Source: Methylorubrum aminovorans
GTDB taxonomy: Bacteria; Pseudomonadota; Alphaproteobacteria; Rhizobiales; Beijerinckiaceae
Direction: 5' to 3'
Length of the DNA: 63,129 bases
Assembly (NCBI RefSeq): GCF_022179725.1
Contig: NZ_BPRC01000024.1
Coordinates: 1 to 63,129 of the forward strand
The notes under the pieces were generated by a model. That model saw nothing but the letters and a program-made list of their open reading frames with translations. It made no database searches and had not been told where the DNA came from. Below, piece by piece: positions 23,567-33,080 of this stretch (position 1 is its first letter; each line of letters begins with the position of its first letter). The translations under genes were made by a program, and so were the position numbers.

Positions 23567-24727
23567 TCAGGCCGCGCTCGGTCCCGTCTCCAGCGGGGCC
23601 GCGTCGCGGGTGCGAATGTCCATGGTATTGCCGCGCCAGACGATGGCGGTGCGGGCCCAGGCGCTCGCCCAGATCGCAGGCAGCAGGGCGTCGCGGACGA
23701 GGAAGGCGGCGAGCATCCGCGGCGAGCGGTGCCAGCCGGCGCGGGCGGCGAGCGCCATCTCCGCGCCGTACCACAGCGCACCCGCTCCGCAGAGCCAGAG
23801 CGCGGCCTCGGCCGTCCCCGCCACGAGACCCGCCAGCATCAGCGGCAGCAGGGCGCCGATGCCGATCTCGGGGGCGAAGAACAGCGGGAAGGTCACTCGC
23901 CGCAGGCGCGCCCAGCGCACCTGCCGCGACCAGACCTCCGCCAGGTTGCGGCGCCCGAGGGGCTGGCGGAAGGGCGCGGCGACGAGATGGACCCGCTTGC
24001 CCGCCGCGCGCACGAGCTTGGTGGCGGCAGCGTCCTCGGCGATCTCGGCGTTCAGCGCGCGGATGCCGCCCTGCGCTTCGAGGAAGGGCTTGTTCCAGAG
24101 CATGCTCTTGCCCTGGGCGAAGCCGAGCCCGAGCGCCTCGCCGGCATATTGCCAGCGGGCCTGCAGGGTGTTGAGGAAGGCGCACTCCACCTCGGCGAAG
24201 AAGTTGCCCGGCCGCGATCCGATCGGCGTCGAGCAGACGAGGCCGCTATCGGTGCGCCACGCCGCCTGCATCTGCTGGATATAGTCAGCTGGCATCAGGA
24301 CGTTGGAATCGGCGAGGATCACCCATTCATGCCGGGCGTCGTCCCAGCCGCGCACGCAGTTGTTGAGCTTCGGATTGCCGCCAAGGCGCTCGTCGCCGAG
24401 GATCAGCCGCGAGGGGATCTGCGGATGCGCCGCCCGCAGCCGCTCCAGCAGCGGCAGGATCGGGTCGCCCGCATCCGCCACGCAGAAGATCAGCTCGTAG
24501 GCCGGATAATCGAGCCGGAAGCTCGCCAGCAGCGTCTCCTCGCTGAACGCTTCCAGGCCGCGCAGGGGCCGCACCACCGAGACGGGTGCGCCGGCGGGGA
24601 AAGCCGAGGGCTTCCCCTTGCGCCCGATCCGCAGGGCCGCCACGGCGAGGCTGGCGAGGTTGACCGCAACGAGGGCCGCGCAGAGCGCGAGGGCGGCGGA
24701 GGCGCCGCTCTCCGGCAGGGCGATCAT
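23567..24727 (-). CDS. GT21-type glycosyltransferase (ceramide glucosyltransferase family)
   Basis: A 386-aa membrane enzyme. An N-terminal helix (about 10-30) is followed by a GT-A domain: VSVVRPLRGLEAFSEETL, the DxD-like VILADSNVLMP, and the acceptor loop with AEDAAATKLVRAAGKRVHLV. The QPLGRRNLAEVWSRQVRWAR segment carries the Q/R-x-x-R-W motif of processive and lipid glucosyltransferases. Two or three C-terminal helices anchor it. Family members glycosylate ceramide or, as HpnI, add N-acetylglucosamine in hopanoid side-chain synthesis, which would suit this lineage; no other hopanoid genes are adjacent. The start MIALPESG at 24727 is chosen for family length. Confidence 0.8.
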   Translation of the reverse strand: MIALPESGASAALALCAALVAVNLASLAVAALRIGRKGKPSAFPAGAPVSVVRPLRGLEAFSEETLLASFRLDYPAYELIFCVADAGDPILPLLERLRAAHPQIPSRLILGDERLGGNPKLNNCVRGWDDARHEWVILADSNVLMPADYIQQMQAAWRTDSGLVCSTPIGSRPGNFFAEVECAFLNTLQARWQYAGEALGLGFAQGKSMLWNKPFLEAQGGIRALNAEIAEDAAATKLVRAAGKRVHLVAAPFRQPLGRRNLAEVWSRQVRWARLRRVTFPLFFAPEIGIGALLPLMLAGLVAGTAEAALWLCGAGALWYGAEMALAARAGWHRSPRMLAAFLVRDALLPAIWASAWARTAIVWRGNTMDIRTRDAAPLETGPSAA

Positions 24728-24810
24728 GCGCGGCGTCTCCCGTCGATCGTGATGTCCGGGCGCGACGGCGCGTCCCATCACGCCCCTAGCAGCGCCGTCT
24801 TATCAGGCGT

Positions 24811-25740
24811 GTGACACTTCCCACGCTGATCCAGGCCGCCTCCTTGATCCCGATCGTGTTCCATCCGGCCTACGAGGCCGAGTTGCCGGCGGGCCACCGC
24901 TTTCCGATGCGCAAATACGGCCGGCTCGCCGAGATCCTGCACGCCCGCGGCCTCGTGCCGGAGGGCTTCGTCACGCCCGAGCCCGCCGATGCGGCCCTGC
25001 TCTCGGGCGCGCACAAGCCGGGCTATGTCGAGGCCGTGCTGGCCCTCGAGGTGCCGCGCGCGATCGAGCGGGCGATCGGCTTGCCCGTGACGGAGGGCGT
25101 CGCCGCCCGCTCCCGCGCCTCGGCCGGCGGCACGCTGCGCGCCGCGCGTCTCGCGCTCGCCCACGGACTTGCCGGGAGCACCGCCGGCGGCAGCCACCAT
25201 GCGCGGCGGGCCGGTGGGGCGGGCTTCTGCGTGTTCAACGACGTGGCGGTGGCCGCCCTGGCCCTGCGGCGCGAGGGAGCGATCACCCGGGCGCTCGTCA
25301 TCGATCTCGACGTGCATCAGGGCGACGGCACCGCCGATTGCCTCGCCCGCGAACCGGACCTGTTCACGCTCTCGGTCCATTGCGAGCGCAACTACCCGCA
25401 CGACAAGGTGCCGGGGGATCTCGATATCGGCCTGCCCGACGGGTTGGGGGACGCGGAGTATCTCGCGGTGCTGGAGGCGCGCCTGCCCGGCCTGATACAA
25501 AACTTTGCGCCGGACTTGATCTTCTACAATGCCGGCGTCGATCCCCACCGCGACGACCGGCTCGGCCGCCTCTGCCTCACCGATGACGGCTTGCGCGCCC
25601 GCGACCGCACCGTCGTCGGGCTCGCGCGCTCACGCGGCATCCCGCTCTGCGCGGTGATCGGCGGCGGCTACGGCAGCGACGTCGATGCGCTCGCCGCCCG
25701 CCACGCCCTTGTCTTCGAGGCGATGGCGGCCCTGGCTTGA
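24811..25740 (+). CDS. Histone-deacetylase-like (HDAC/acetoin utilisation family) hydrolase
   Basis: A 309-aa zinc hydrolase beginning at a GTG. Motifs in order: YEAELPAGHRFPMRKY, SGAHKPGYVEAV, the tandem His in GGSHHARRAGGAGFCVFNDV, the zinc-binding DLDVHQGDGT, YNAGVDPHRDD, and the late GGGYGSD. These are the complete active-site set of class IV (HDAC11-like) bacterial deacetylases. Substrates could be acetylated polyamines, proteins or other small amides; not determinable here. It is divergent from the glycosyltransferase (83 bases) and followed by a DUF1810 gene. Confidence 0.9.
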   Translation: MTLPTLIQAASLIPIVFHPAYEAELPAGHRFPMRKYGRLAEILHARGLVPEGFVTPEPADAALLSGAHKPGYVEAVLALEVPRAIERAIGLPVTEGVAARSRASAGGTLRAARLALAHGLAGSTAGGSHHARRAGGAGFCVFNDVAVAALALRREGAITRALVIDLDVHQGDGTADCLAREPDLFTLSVHCERNYPHDKVPGDLDIGLPDGLGDAEYLAVLEARLPGLIQNFAPDLIFYNAGVDPHRDDRLGRLCLTDDGLRARDRTVVGLARSRGIPLCAVIGGGYGSDVDALAARHALVFEAMAALA

Positions 25741-25837
25741 GGAACGCGCGCCCGTCCCAGCCGGTTGGCCTGCCTCACGAGGTGGTTGCAAGACGGCCGG
25801 GGCGGAGTCCGATTGCCCGCGCCGCGGGGGGCAAGCG

Positions 25838-26266
25838 ATGGACGACGGGTTCGACCTGAACCGCTTCGTGGAGGCGCAGACCGGTGTCTACGAGACGGCG
25901 CTCGCGGAGTTGCGGGGCGGACGCAAGCGGAGCCACTGGATGTGGTTCATCTTCCCTCAGATCACCGGGCTCGGCTCCAGTGCCATGGCCCGGCGCTACG
26001 CGATCGGCTCGCTGGCGGAGGCGCGGGCCTATCTCGCCCATCCGTTGCTCGGCGAGAGGTTGCGGACCTGCACGCGGGCGGTGAACGCCTGGGAGGATCG
26101 CTCGGCTCACACACTGTTCGGTGCGCCCGACGACGTGAAGTTCCGCTCCTCCATGACGCTGTTCGCGCAGGCCGATCCGGATGCGCCGGACTTCACCCGC
26201 GCGCTCGCGACGTTCTTCGACGGCCGGCCCGACCCGCTGACCCTGGAGCGGCTGTCGCAGCGCTGA
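25838..26266 (+). CDS. DUF1810 family protein
   Basis: A 142-aa single-domain protein. The signature stretch SHWMWFIFPQITGLGSSAMA, the segment YLAHPLLGERLRTCT and FGAPDDVKFRSSMTLFA are those of DUF1810 (calpastatin-like YjfP group), a family without established function. The ATG at 25838 begins MDDGFDLNRFVEAQ, the normal family start. It is 97 bases after the HDAC-like gene in the same direction and may be cotranscribed. Both are small cytosolic proteins. Confidence 0.9.
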   Translation: MDDGFDLNRFVEAQTGVYETALAELRGGRKRSHWMWFIFPQITGLGSSAMARRYAIGSLAEARAYLAHPLLGERLRTCTRAVNAWEDRSAHTLFGAPDDVKFRSSMTLFAQADPDAPDFTRALATFFDGRPDPLTLERLSQR

Positions 26267-26510
26267 TCAAAGATCGTTGCCCGGTCGGGCTCGCGCCTTA
26301 GCCGAAGCGGGAAGCAGCAATTCAGTTCTAACCCTATATATCCCATGCGCGCATCAGTATAGAACTGATACAAATATCGGCCCTGCTATAGCAGAGTTGT
26401 TGACGTTAAATTTTGCATGAAGAAGGGTGTTCCGAAGCCGACGACCATAAAACACTGTGATGAGCCCGTCATCTGCCTGTGCAGAGATTGTTCGGGCATG
26501 AGGCTTTGCG

Positions 26511-27581
26511 ATGAAACGCGCGCTTGTTCTGGCCTGTGGCCCGCGCATCCAGTATCGAGTCTTGCGATGCGCGAGCGAATGCTTCCGTGAAGTCTACGTA
26601 CTTGGCGCAGGTGAAGCCCATCTTCTGAAGCGATCCCGGTTTTGTGAAAGGTTCATCGCGTTCACGGGTGACTTTGCCGACCCTCAGCCATCCGATCTTA
26701 TTGAGATTCGTCGGCTCTGTGCGGTCCACGACATCGATATGGTTCTGCCGAGTTGCAGCCGGACGACGCGGCTCCTGGCCGTCCACGGTGCGCAGATCGG
26801 GGCGCCGATCTTTCCGGTGCCGGCCCAGGACACGTTCGACGCGCTCGATGACAAGTGGCGCTTCGCCGGTGTCTGCGCCGACCTCGATCTGCCCGTTCCG
26901 ATGACACGCCGCTACGAGACGATGGTGGATCTGCGCGACGACCCCGACCATGCCCGCTTCGGTTACCCTTTGATTCTGAAGCCGGCGGCGATGTCGGGGG
27001 GCTACGGCGTGCGGCGGATCGATTCAGCCGATGCGCTTCCCGAACATCTCAATTACTCGCCGATCATCTGCCAGGAATACATACCGGGAGAAGAGCTGAG
27101 CAGCTTCTACCTGTGCGAGGCCGGGCGGATCATGGCCTCGTTTTCCTATCGCCGGACCCTCACCAAACTGGAGGAGATCCGGGTGCCGGTCATCGATGAC
27201 CATGCCCGCCGGTTGATCGAGCACTTCCGCTATCAAGGGGTGATCGGCTTCGACATCCGTCGCAGTCCGGAGGGCCGGATCGCCTTCATCGAGTGCAACC
27301 CGCGCTTCTGGTACCACATGGACGTGGCGATGCTGGCGGGCCTGAACTTCGTCACCCTCGGCTGCCGTCTGCGCGAGGGGGAGGCCGGGGCCTCCGACCC
27401 CGAGACGCTCAAGATCCGCTCGCCGCGCCGCTTGTGCGGGAATTTGCTCACGCCCTGGCGCCTGAACCGAGCCGAGCGAGCCTATCTTCGCTACATCATC
27501 CGCGATCCGGCAATGTCCGGCTGGGCCGCGTTTCAGAGCGCCATCGGCCGCTACCGCCTCGCCGGCGGGCAGCTCCTGTAA
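26511..27581 (+). CDS. ATP-grasp ligase of unknown substrate
   Basis: A 356-aa protein. Residues 1-105 are a Rossmann-like preATP-grasp domain (RALVLACGPRIQYRVLR). The ATP-grasp core follows with DKWRFAGVCADLDLPVP, ILKPAAMSGGYGVRRI (lysine and glycine-rich loop), CQEYIPGEELSSFYLCE and the metal-binding FIECNPRFWYHMDVAMLAG. These match the carbamoyl-phosphate-synthase-like ATP-grasp group that joins carboxylates to amines or thiols. It is followed by a BioF2-type acetyltransferase gene in the same direction 141 bases away, so the pair may modify a cell-surface or small-molecule product. Substrate unknown. An AT-rich 244-base promoter region precedes it. Confidence 0.8.
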   Translation: MKRALVLACGPRIQYRVLRCASECFREVYVLGAGEAHLLKRSRFCERFIAFTGDFADPQPSDLIEIRRLCAVHDIDMVLPSCSRTTRLLAVHGAQIGAPIFPVPAQDTFDALDDKWRFAGVCADLDLPVPMTRRYETMVDLRDDPDHARFGYPLILKPAAMSGGYGVRRIDSADALPEHLNYSPIICQEYIPGEELSSFYLCEAGRIMASFSYRRTLTKLEEIRVPVIDDHARRLIEHFRYQGVIGFDIRRSPEGRIAFIECNPRFWYHMDVAMLAGLNFVTLGCRLREGEAGASDPETLKIRSPRRLCGNLLTPWRLNRAERAYLRYIIRDPAMSGWAAFQSAIGRYRLAGGQLL

Positions 27582-27722
27582 GGGCATCCGCCGCGCCGGC
27601 GCCGCCTTCGCTCATCCGGATGTACTCCTGAAGAACGCGTGCTTCGAGCGCGGCTTTGTCGTCGTTCTGAAGCGGGGCAGAAAAGGCACCGCCGGGGCGG
27701 TAATGCCGGGGAGAGGCCGTCC

Positions 27723-29036
27723 ATGGATGCGAGCGGCGACTTCAAGAGTCTGGGCACGGCCGAGGCCGTCCCGGCCCCGATCCCGGACGACACGGCTTCC
27801 GTCCGATTGCCGGCCCCTGCCGAAATATCCGTCGAGTTCGCCGCGGCGCCGCGCTTCCGCGCGCTCGCCGCGGATTGGCGGCGCTTGGTTCAGCGCTGCG
27901 CCGAGCCGAACGTGTTCATGGAGCCCGCCATCGCCGGTGCGATCTACACGGTGACCGAGACGCCGCTGCACGTCCTCCTCGTCTGGTCCCCTCGTGCCGG
28001 GGAAGGGGTCGAGTTGATCGGCGTGTGGCTCCTCGTGAGCGCACGGCCCTCCTCGCGCCTGCCGATCCGGACGCTGGAAGCCCCGTGCAACTCACTGACC
28101 TTCCTCGGCTCGCCCGTGCTCGATCGCGATCATGCGGTCGCGGCCCTGGCGGCGATGCTGGCGGCCGTCGCCCGCAATCCCGCCCTGCCGAATCTGATCT
28201 GCGCCAACCAGATCGCGGCCGACGGGCCGGTCTTCTCCGCGCTCATGGCTGCGGTCGAGCGGCAGGGTGCCCGCGTCGTCGCCGTCGAGCGGCGGCACCG
28301 CGCCAAGTTCAGTGCGCCGGTCGCGGGGCAATCTGCACCGGTCCATGCCGTCTCTTCGAAACGGCGCGCCGAGATGCGGCGGCAACGCAAGCGACTCGCG
28401 GAGCGCGGCGACCTGCGCCATGTCAGTTATCGCAAGCCGGAGGAGATCAGCGCGGCGTTTCAGGAATTCGTCGAGCTGGAGGCCGCCGGCTGGAAGGGTC
28501 GGGCGAGCCGGCGCGGGCGGGCGATCCGCAACGCGCCGCCGCTGCGCACCTTCGCCGAGACGATGATCGTCGGATTGGCGCGGGACGGCTGCGCCGGCAT
28601 CGAAGCCCTGCGGCTGGACGGCCGGGCGATCGCGATGAACATCTGGCTGCGATCCGGCCGTACGGCGTTCGGCTGGAAGATGGCCTACGACGAGAGCTAC
28701 GCGAAATGGGGGCCCGGCTCGCTGCTGATGGAGGCGACGACCGAGTCGGTGTTTGCGGAAGGAGCCATCGACACCTTCGATTCGTGCAACCGGGACAGCT
28801 CGGCCGCGCTGGCGCAGCTTTGGCCGGAGCGGCGCGAGATTGCGGATCTCGTGATCGACGTCGCCCCCGGCGGCTCCATGCGCGGCCGGCTGACGGCTCT
28901 GTCCGAGACGCTGTTCCGGCAGGGGCGCGGTTGGGCGCGGCGGACCTACAAGAGCCACGTCAAACCGCTTTACCTGCGCGCTCTCGCCCGGCTGACGACG
29001 AGGGCAGGATCCGGGACGGAAGGGACGGAGCGGTAG
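27723..29036 (+). CDS. BioF2-like (FemAB-related) acetyltransferase
   Basis: A 437-aa protein starting at the ATG at 27723. The C-terminal half has the GNAT/FemAB-type core of PF13480: SSKRRAEMRRQRKRLAERGD, VELEAAGWKGRASRRG, LDGRAIAMNIWLRSGRTAFG, and AYDESYAKWGPGSLLMEATT followed by DSCNRDSS. Such enzymes (CelD/BcsL group) transfer acyl or aminoacyl groups, often in exopolysaccharide or envelope pathways. The N-terminal half (about 45-200) is a second, degenerate GNAT-like fold. It follows the ATP-grasp gene and overlaps nothing. The acyl donor and acceptor are unknown. Confidence 0.82.
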   Translation: MDASGDFKSLGTAEAVPAPIPDDTASVRLPAPAEISVEFAAAPRFRALAADWRRLVQRCAEPNVFMEPAIAGAIYTVTETPLHVLLVWSPRAGEGVELIGVWLLVSARPSSRLPIRTLEAPCNSLTFLGSPVLDRDHAVAALAAMLAAVARNPALPNLICANQIAADGPVFSALMAAVERQGARVVAVERRHRAKFSAPVAGQSAPVHAVSSKRRAEMRRQRKRLAERGDLRHVSYRKPEEISAAFQEFVELEAAGWKGRASRRGRAIRNAPPLRTFAETMIVGLARDGCAGIEALRLDGRAIAMNIWLRSGRTAFGWKMAYDESYAKWGPGSLLMEATTESVFAEGAIDTFDSCNRDSSAALAQLWPERREIADLVIDVAPGGSMRGRLTALSETLFRQGRGWARRTYKSHVKPLYLRALARLTTRAGSGTEGTER

Positions 29037-29055
29037 GCGTCCCGATCCTGCCTGA

Positions 29056-29562
29056 TCAGGACGCCGCCGCTGCATCCGTCCCGGCGCGATCGACCCGCGC
29101 GTCCGGCCGGCTGTCGGTGGAGGCGAAATAGGGCTTGATATCGAGGAGCGGCGTGCCGTCGAGGCAGTCGAGCCCGCGCACGCTGACCGTGCCGTCACCG
29201 ATGGCGAGTCGCTCGACCACGGCCAGGGCGATCGGGTTCGGCCGCGCCGGCGAGCGCAGCGAGAAGGTGCCGCGGCTGGCGGGCGCGTGGCGCGGCTGCT
29301 GGCGCACGAGGTCGCGCGCCGCCCGGTCCATCCAGTAGAGGACGATCAGGTGCGTGGCGCCCTTCAGATTCTGCAGCGCCGGCTGGTAGCGCGCATCGAC
29401 TTCGAGCGTGCAGACCGCATCCGTCTGGGTGTTGTTCTTCGGGCACTCGGCGCGGGTCTTCCAGGGCGTGCGCACCCGGCCGATGAAGTAGAGGCCAGCA
29501 TCGTATTCGGCGGGCAGCGAGATCGCCTCCTCGCCAGGGCGCCGCTCGACATCCTCGTTCAT
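29056..29562 (-). CDS. trmO: tRNA (t6A37) methyltransferase TrmO
   Basis: A 168-aa protein with the single TrmO/TsaA beta-barrel domain. Seen are YFIGRVRTPWKTRAECPKNN, HLIVLYWMDRA, the SAM-binding TFSLRSPARPNPIALAVV and LDIKPYF. TrmO uses S-adenosylmethionine to make m6t6A37 on some threonine tRNAs. The ATG at 29562 is selected by family length; an ATG at 29607 is possible. The C-terminal domain present in the E. coli enzyme is missing, as in many bacterial members. It is convergent with the acetyltransferase and divergent from amn. Confidence 0.88.
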   Translation of the reverse strand: MNEDVERRPGEEAISLPAEYDAGLYFIGRVRTPWKTRAECPKNNTQTDAVCTLEVDARYQPALQNLKGATHLIVLYWMDRAARDLVRQQPRHAPASRGTFSLRSPARPNPIALAVVERLAIGDGTVSVRGLDCLDGTPLLDIKPYFASTDSRPDARVDRAGTDAAAAS

Positions 29563-29771
29563 CCGCCCTCGCGCTCCCGGTCCAGGTGTCTGCTTTGGCT
29601 TTTGCATCGTCCGTTTCTGGAAGCTAACGGCCACCTGGCGGGATGATGCTCTCACGATGCCTTGTCGCCCTGGCACGGCGTTGCCGCAAGGCGGGCCGCT
29701 TTCCTGCAAGCCGCTTGCTCGTCTCGCCGGCCGGGTCGGTGTAGACACCCTGGGGCGAGCGGGGAGGATGC

Positions 29772-31259
29772 ATGGCCATCGACGAGTTGCGGCCGATGGA
29801 GGCTGTCGCCGACGCGGAGACGGCCGTGGATCGGCTCGAAGCGCTGCATGCCGGCGCGACCCAGGCGCTGCAAGTGGCGCTGGCGCGCTATCTCGAGCAC
29901 CGGATTCCGCCGGATGCCACCGAGCGGCTTCAGTTTCGTTACCCCGAGCTGCGCCTGACCTATCAGCCCACGGGGCCGCTGCCGCGGCTCAACCGGGCCA
30001 CCGCCAAGTTCCAGGCGCCGGGGCTCTACGCCACCACGGTGACGCAGCCCGGCTATTTCCGCGCCTACCTGCTGGAGCAGTTGCGGCCGCTGGTGCGCGA
30101 TTACGGCGCCAGCATCGAGGTCGGCCTCTCGGGCCAGGAGATCCCCTATCCCTACATCGTCGAGCCCGGCACCGATCTCGGCGGCAGCGGCGTCAGCACC
30201 AGCGATCTCGCCACCCTGTTTCCGGTGCCGCTGCTCTCGGTCGTCGGCGACGAGGTGGCCGACGGGCTGTGGCTGGAAAGCCCCGGCGATCCGCGCCCGC
30301 TCGCCCTGTTCGACGGGGTGCGCACCGATTACTCCCTGCGCCGCCTCGTGCATTACACGGGCTCGGACTGGCGCGAGATCCAGCCCTGGATCCTGCTCAC
30401 CAATTATCACCGCTACGTCGATGGCTTCGTCCGCCACGGGCTGGAGCGTCTGACCGCGGGAGAGGGGGAGCGGCTGGTGCTGCCCGGCGGGATCGTGGTC
30501 GAACAGGCCGATGCGGCCTCCGCCGACCCGGCGGCGGTGATCGCCGCCTCGCCCTGGCACAAGTACCAGATGCCGGCCTACCACCTCGTCGGCCGCGGGC
30601 CGGACGGGGCGCCCCAGGGCACGACGCTCGTCAATATCGGCGTCGGCCCCTCCAACGCCAAGACCATCACCGACCACCTCGCGGTGCTGCGCCCGCATTG
30701 CTGGCTGATGGTCGGGCATTGCGGGGGCTTACGCCAGTCGCAAACCATCGGCGACTACGTGCTCGCCCACGGATACCTGCGCCGCGACCGCATCCTCGAC
30801 GACCTCGTGCCACCGGAGATTCCAGTGCCGGCGCTGGCAGAGGTCCAGATCGCCCTGCAAGCGGCGGCGGCCGCCGTCACCGGCGAGCGGGCCGACGCGC
30901 TCAAGCGCCGCCTGCGCACCGGCACCGTCGTGACCTACGACGACCGCAACTGGGAACTCCGCTTCAGCCAGGAGCGGCGGCGGATCAACCTGTCGCGGGC
31001 GATCGCGGTGGATATGGAGAGCGGCACCATCGCCGCCCAAGGCTACCGCCTGCGGGTGCCCTACGGGACGCTGCTTTGCGTTTCCGACAAGCCGCTGCAC
31101 GGCGAGATCAAGCTGCCGGGTGCGGCCAACGCCTTCTACGAGCGCGCGGTGGCCGAGCATCTCCAGATCGGGCTGGCGACCCTCGACGCGCTGCGCACCG
31201 ACCGGGCCGGCCTGCATTCGAGGAAGCTCAGAAGTTTCGATGAGCCTCCGTTCCGGTAG
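29772..31259 (+). CDS. amn: AMP nucleosidase
   Basis: A 495-aa enzyme hydrolysing AMP to adenine and ribose 5-phosphate. The N-terminal AMP-binding domain (about 1-170) includes RLTYQPTGPLPRLNRATAKF and GLYATTVTQP. The C-terminal phosphorylase-like domain has NIGVGPSNAKTITDHLAVLR, LMVGHCGGLRQSQTIGDYVL and VDMESGTIAAQGYR, which place the phosphosugar and base sites. Length and motifs are normal. The ATG at 29772 gives the usual family start. It is monocistronic in appearance, with a 153-base convergent gap to the TAXI protein gene. Confidence 0.95.
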   Translation: MAIDELRPMEAVADAETAVDRLEALHAGATQALQVALARYLEHRIPPDATERLQFRYPELRLTYQPTGPLPRLNRATAKFQAPGLYATTVTQPGYFRAYLLEQLRPLVRDYGASIEVGLSGQEIPYPYIVEPGTDLGGSGVSTSDLATLFPVPLLSVVGDEVADGLWLESPGDPRPLALFDGVRTDYSLRRLVHYTGSDWREIQPWILLTNYHRYVDGFVRHGLERLTAGEGERLVLPGGIVVEQADAASADPAAVIAASPWHKYQMPAYHLVGRGPDGAPQGTTLVNIGVGPSNAKTITDHLAVLRPHCWLMVGHCGGLRQSQTIGDYVLAHGYLRRDRILDDLVPPEIPVPALAEVQIALQAAAAAVTGERADALKRRLRTGTVVTYDDRNWELRFSQERRRINLSRAIAVDMESGTIAAQGYRLRVPYGTLLCVSDKPLHGEIKLPGAANAFYERAVAEHLQIGLATLDALRTDRAGLHSRKLRSFDEPPFR

Positions 31260-31412
31260 CATCGAACGCGGTCGGAATGGTCTTAGGAGGCGTTGCGCAG
31301 GCGGCCCGCGGGTCAGCATCGGGCCGCCGCACGTCCGCCCCGCAAGACCGAGCAGCCTTCGGATCTCCGCGAGCCGGGGTCCGCTCCCTGTGTAAGGCGG
31401 ACACCCGCAAGC

Positions 31413-32831
31413 CTACGTCACGTCCGGTGCGCCTTCCGGCAAACCGTGCTGCCCGATACGGCGCCGGACCGTCGAACGGGCCGCCTCGATGGCGACGTTG
31501 GCCGCACCCAGCGTGCGCGGTTCTGTCGGCCGGTTTAGGGCATGGCGCGCGATGCTGGCGGCGAGATCGTCGATCTCGGAGGCCATGGTCGCCAGACGTC
31601 CTCGGTCCGTCTCGCGTCGGGCATCGGAGCGAAGTTCCAGCAGGCGCGTCGTGGCCACCTCGATTCGCTCCCGGCGGATGCGCCCGAGGCGCTGCCGTAG
31701 CCAAGCGAGCGTCGAGCCGAAGCCGCCGGCCAAGATGGCGACCAGATAGATCCAGCTTTCGTAGCGCTCGATGAAGGTCTCCTGCTCACGTTCGTAGTAA
31801 TCGAGCGCGCCGGGATGGATGGGAAGGCGGGCGCTGGTGGCGTCCGCGCTGTCCTCGTAGGCCGGGTGCGTGAGGCTCTCCGCGGCCGGCACCTTGTCCG
31901 CCAAGGCAGCCCGCATCTCGAACAGGTGCTGCGTCACCTCGGCGGCGACGCTGCGTGACAGGTTGGCGCGCGCCATCAGACGATAGGACGAGCCGACGGT
32001 CGTGACGTCTTCGGCGGGCAGGCGCGGATTTCCACCGAACAGAGAGGCCGGAATCGTGGTCGATTGCAGGCGCGGCCAGCGCGCCAGAACCGCGCCGGTC
32101 TCGGCGGTTCCGACAAGCGTCGCGCCATCCTCCCCGCTCGCATCCTGCACGAGGCCGACAACGCGCCGAGCGGCCGGCGATGTCGGGGTGGAGACCAGGA
32201 TCATCGCGTCGATACGTCGGTCTCGAAGGGCCGCTTCGATCTCCGCCTCCTCGATCGGTACGATGGACACGGCATTCGGCGATAGGATGCCGGTTGCTGC
32301 CTCGGTCGGCATCTCCAGTCCGTAATGGTCTGCAAGGTGGCCGACGAGTGTCCGGTCGGCCTGTCGACCGGCCAGCAGACCCAGCCGCTTGCCGGCGAGA
32401 TTCGGGAGACCGGTGATGCCGGCGGAGATTGGCGCCGCAACGAAGACGGCAAGTTCCCTCAGGACGACGAGGGTCAAGCCGTTGCCCGGCATCGCGACAT
32501 CGGGCCTGACCACCGCGAGGTCGGCTTTTCCGGCATTGAGCGCTTCCGCGCTCTCGCGCACGCCATCGAACGGGATGACCTTCAACCGGATGCCGACCCG
32601 TCTTCGGACGAGTTCGTCGGCATAGGCGCGCAGCAGGGCCGGTTCGGTCCCGCCACTCGGAGCGACGGCGATAGTCAGGGTCGTGGGCCGTGTGAGGTAA
32701 TACGCTGCGGCGGCACCAAGGATCAGAACTGGCGTCAGACCGAGAAGCAACAGCGCTTCCCGGCTCCTCGAAAAGGCTGACTTCCCCACCGACACACCCC
32801 CAGGACGCGGGACAGGCCTCATGCGCGCCAC
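31413..32831 (-). CDS. TAXI-family TRAP-type solute-binding protein, membrane anchored
   Basis: A 472-aa protein. An N-terminal helix (about 27-48) is followed by a periplasmic binding domain with LTIAVAPSGGTEPALLRAYA, LNAGKADLAVVRPD, and LPNLAGKRLGLLAGRQADRT, the TAXI-TRAP pattern. Unlike simple TAXI proteins it has a second membrane helix near residue 365 (WIYLVAILAGGFGSTLAWL) and a cytoplasmic coiled-coil tail rich in Arg. No DctM or DctQ/4TM permease genes are adjacent. It may be a sensor-like member rather than a transporter subunit. ATGs at 32831 and 32822 are both possible starts. Confidence 0.78.
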   Translation of the reverse strand: MARMRPVPRPGGVSVGKSAFSRSREALLLLGLTPVLILGAAAAYYLTRPTTLTIAVAPSGGTEPALLRAYADELVRRRVGIRLKVIPFDGVRESAEALNAGKADLAVVRPDVAMPGNGLTLVVLRELAVFVAAPISAGITGLPNLAGKRLGLLAGRQADRTLVGHLADHYGLEMPTEAATGILSPNAVSIVPIEEAEIEAALRDRRIDAMILVSTPTSPAARRVVGLVQDASGEDGATLVGTAETGAVLARWPRLQSTTIPASLFGGNPRLPAEDVTTVGSSYRLMARANLSRSVAAEVTQHLFEMRAALADKVPAAESLTHPAYEDSADATSARLPIHPGALDYYEREQETFIERYESWIYLVAILAGGFGSTLAWLRQRLGRIRRERIEVATTRLLELRSDARRETDRGRLATMASEIDDLAASIARHALNRPTEPRTLGAANVAIEAARSTVRRRIGQHGLPEGAPDVT

Positions 32832-33080
32832 GCAATCCGATTCGGCCTATGTCGCTGATGATACGGAAATCGCAAGTGCTGTATCGGATTGCAAGACGCG
32901 GTTTGGACGGGACTTGCTGATTTGTGGTTTAGAATCGGAATATAAAATATCTATTGCGCAGAAAAATCAGGAAACAAGGATTTACCTCGTGTAAATACGA
33001 TGCTGTTGGCCGGCAGGGGCGAGCAACTGCCGTCCATCGTTGACCCACTTGCGCCGCGAACCGTCCCCGGCTGCGAAGCG

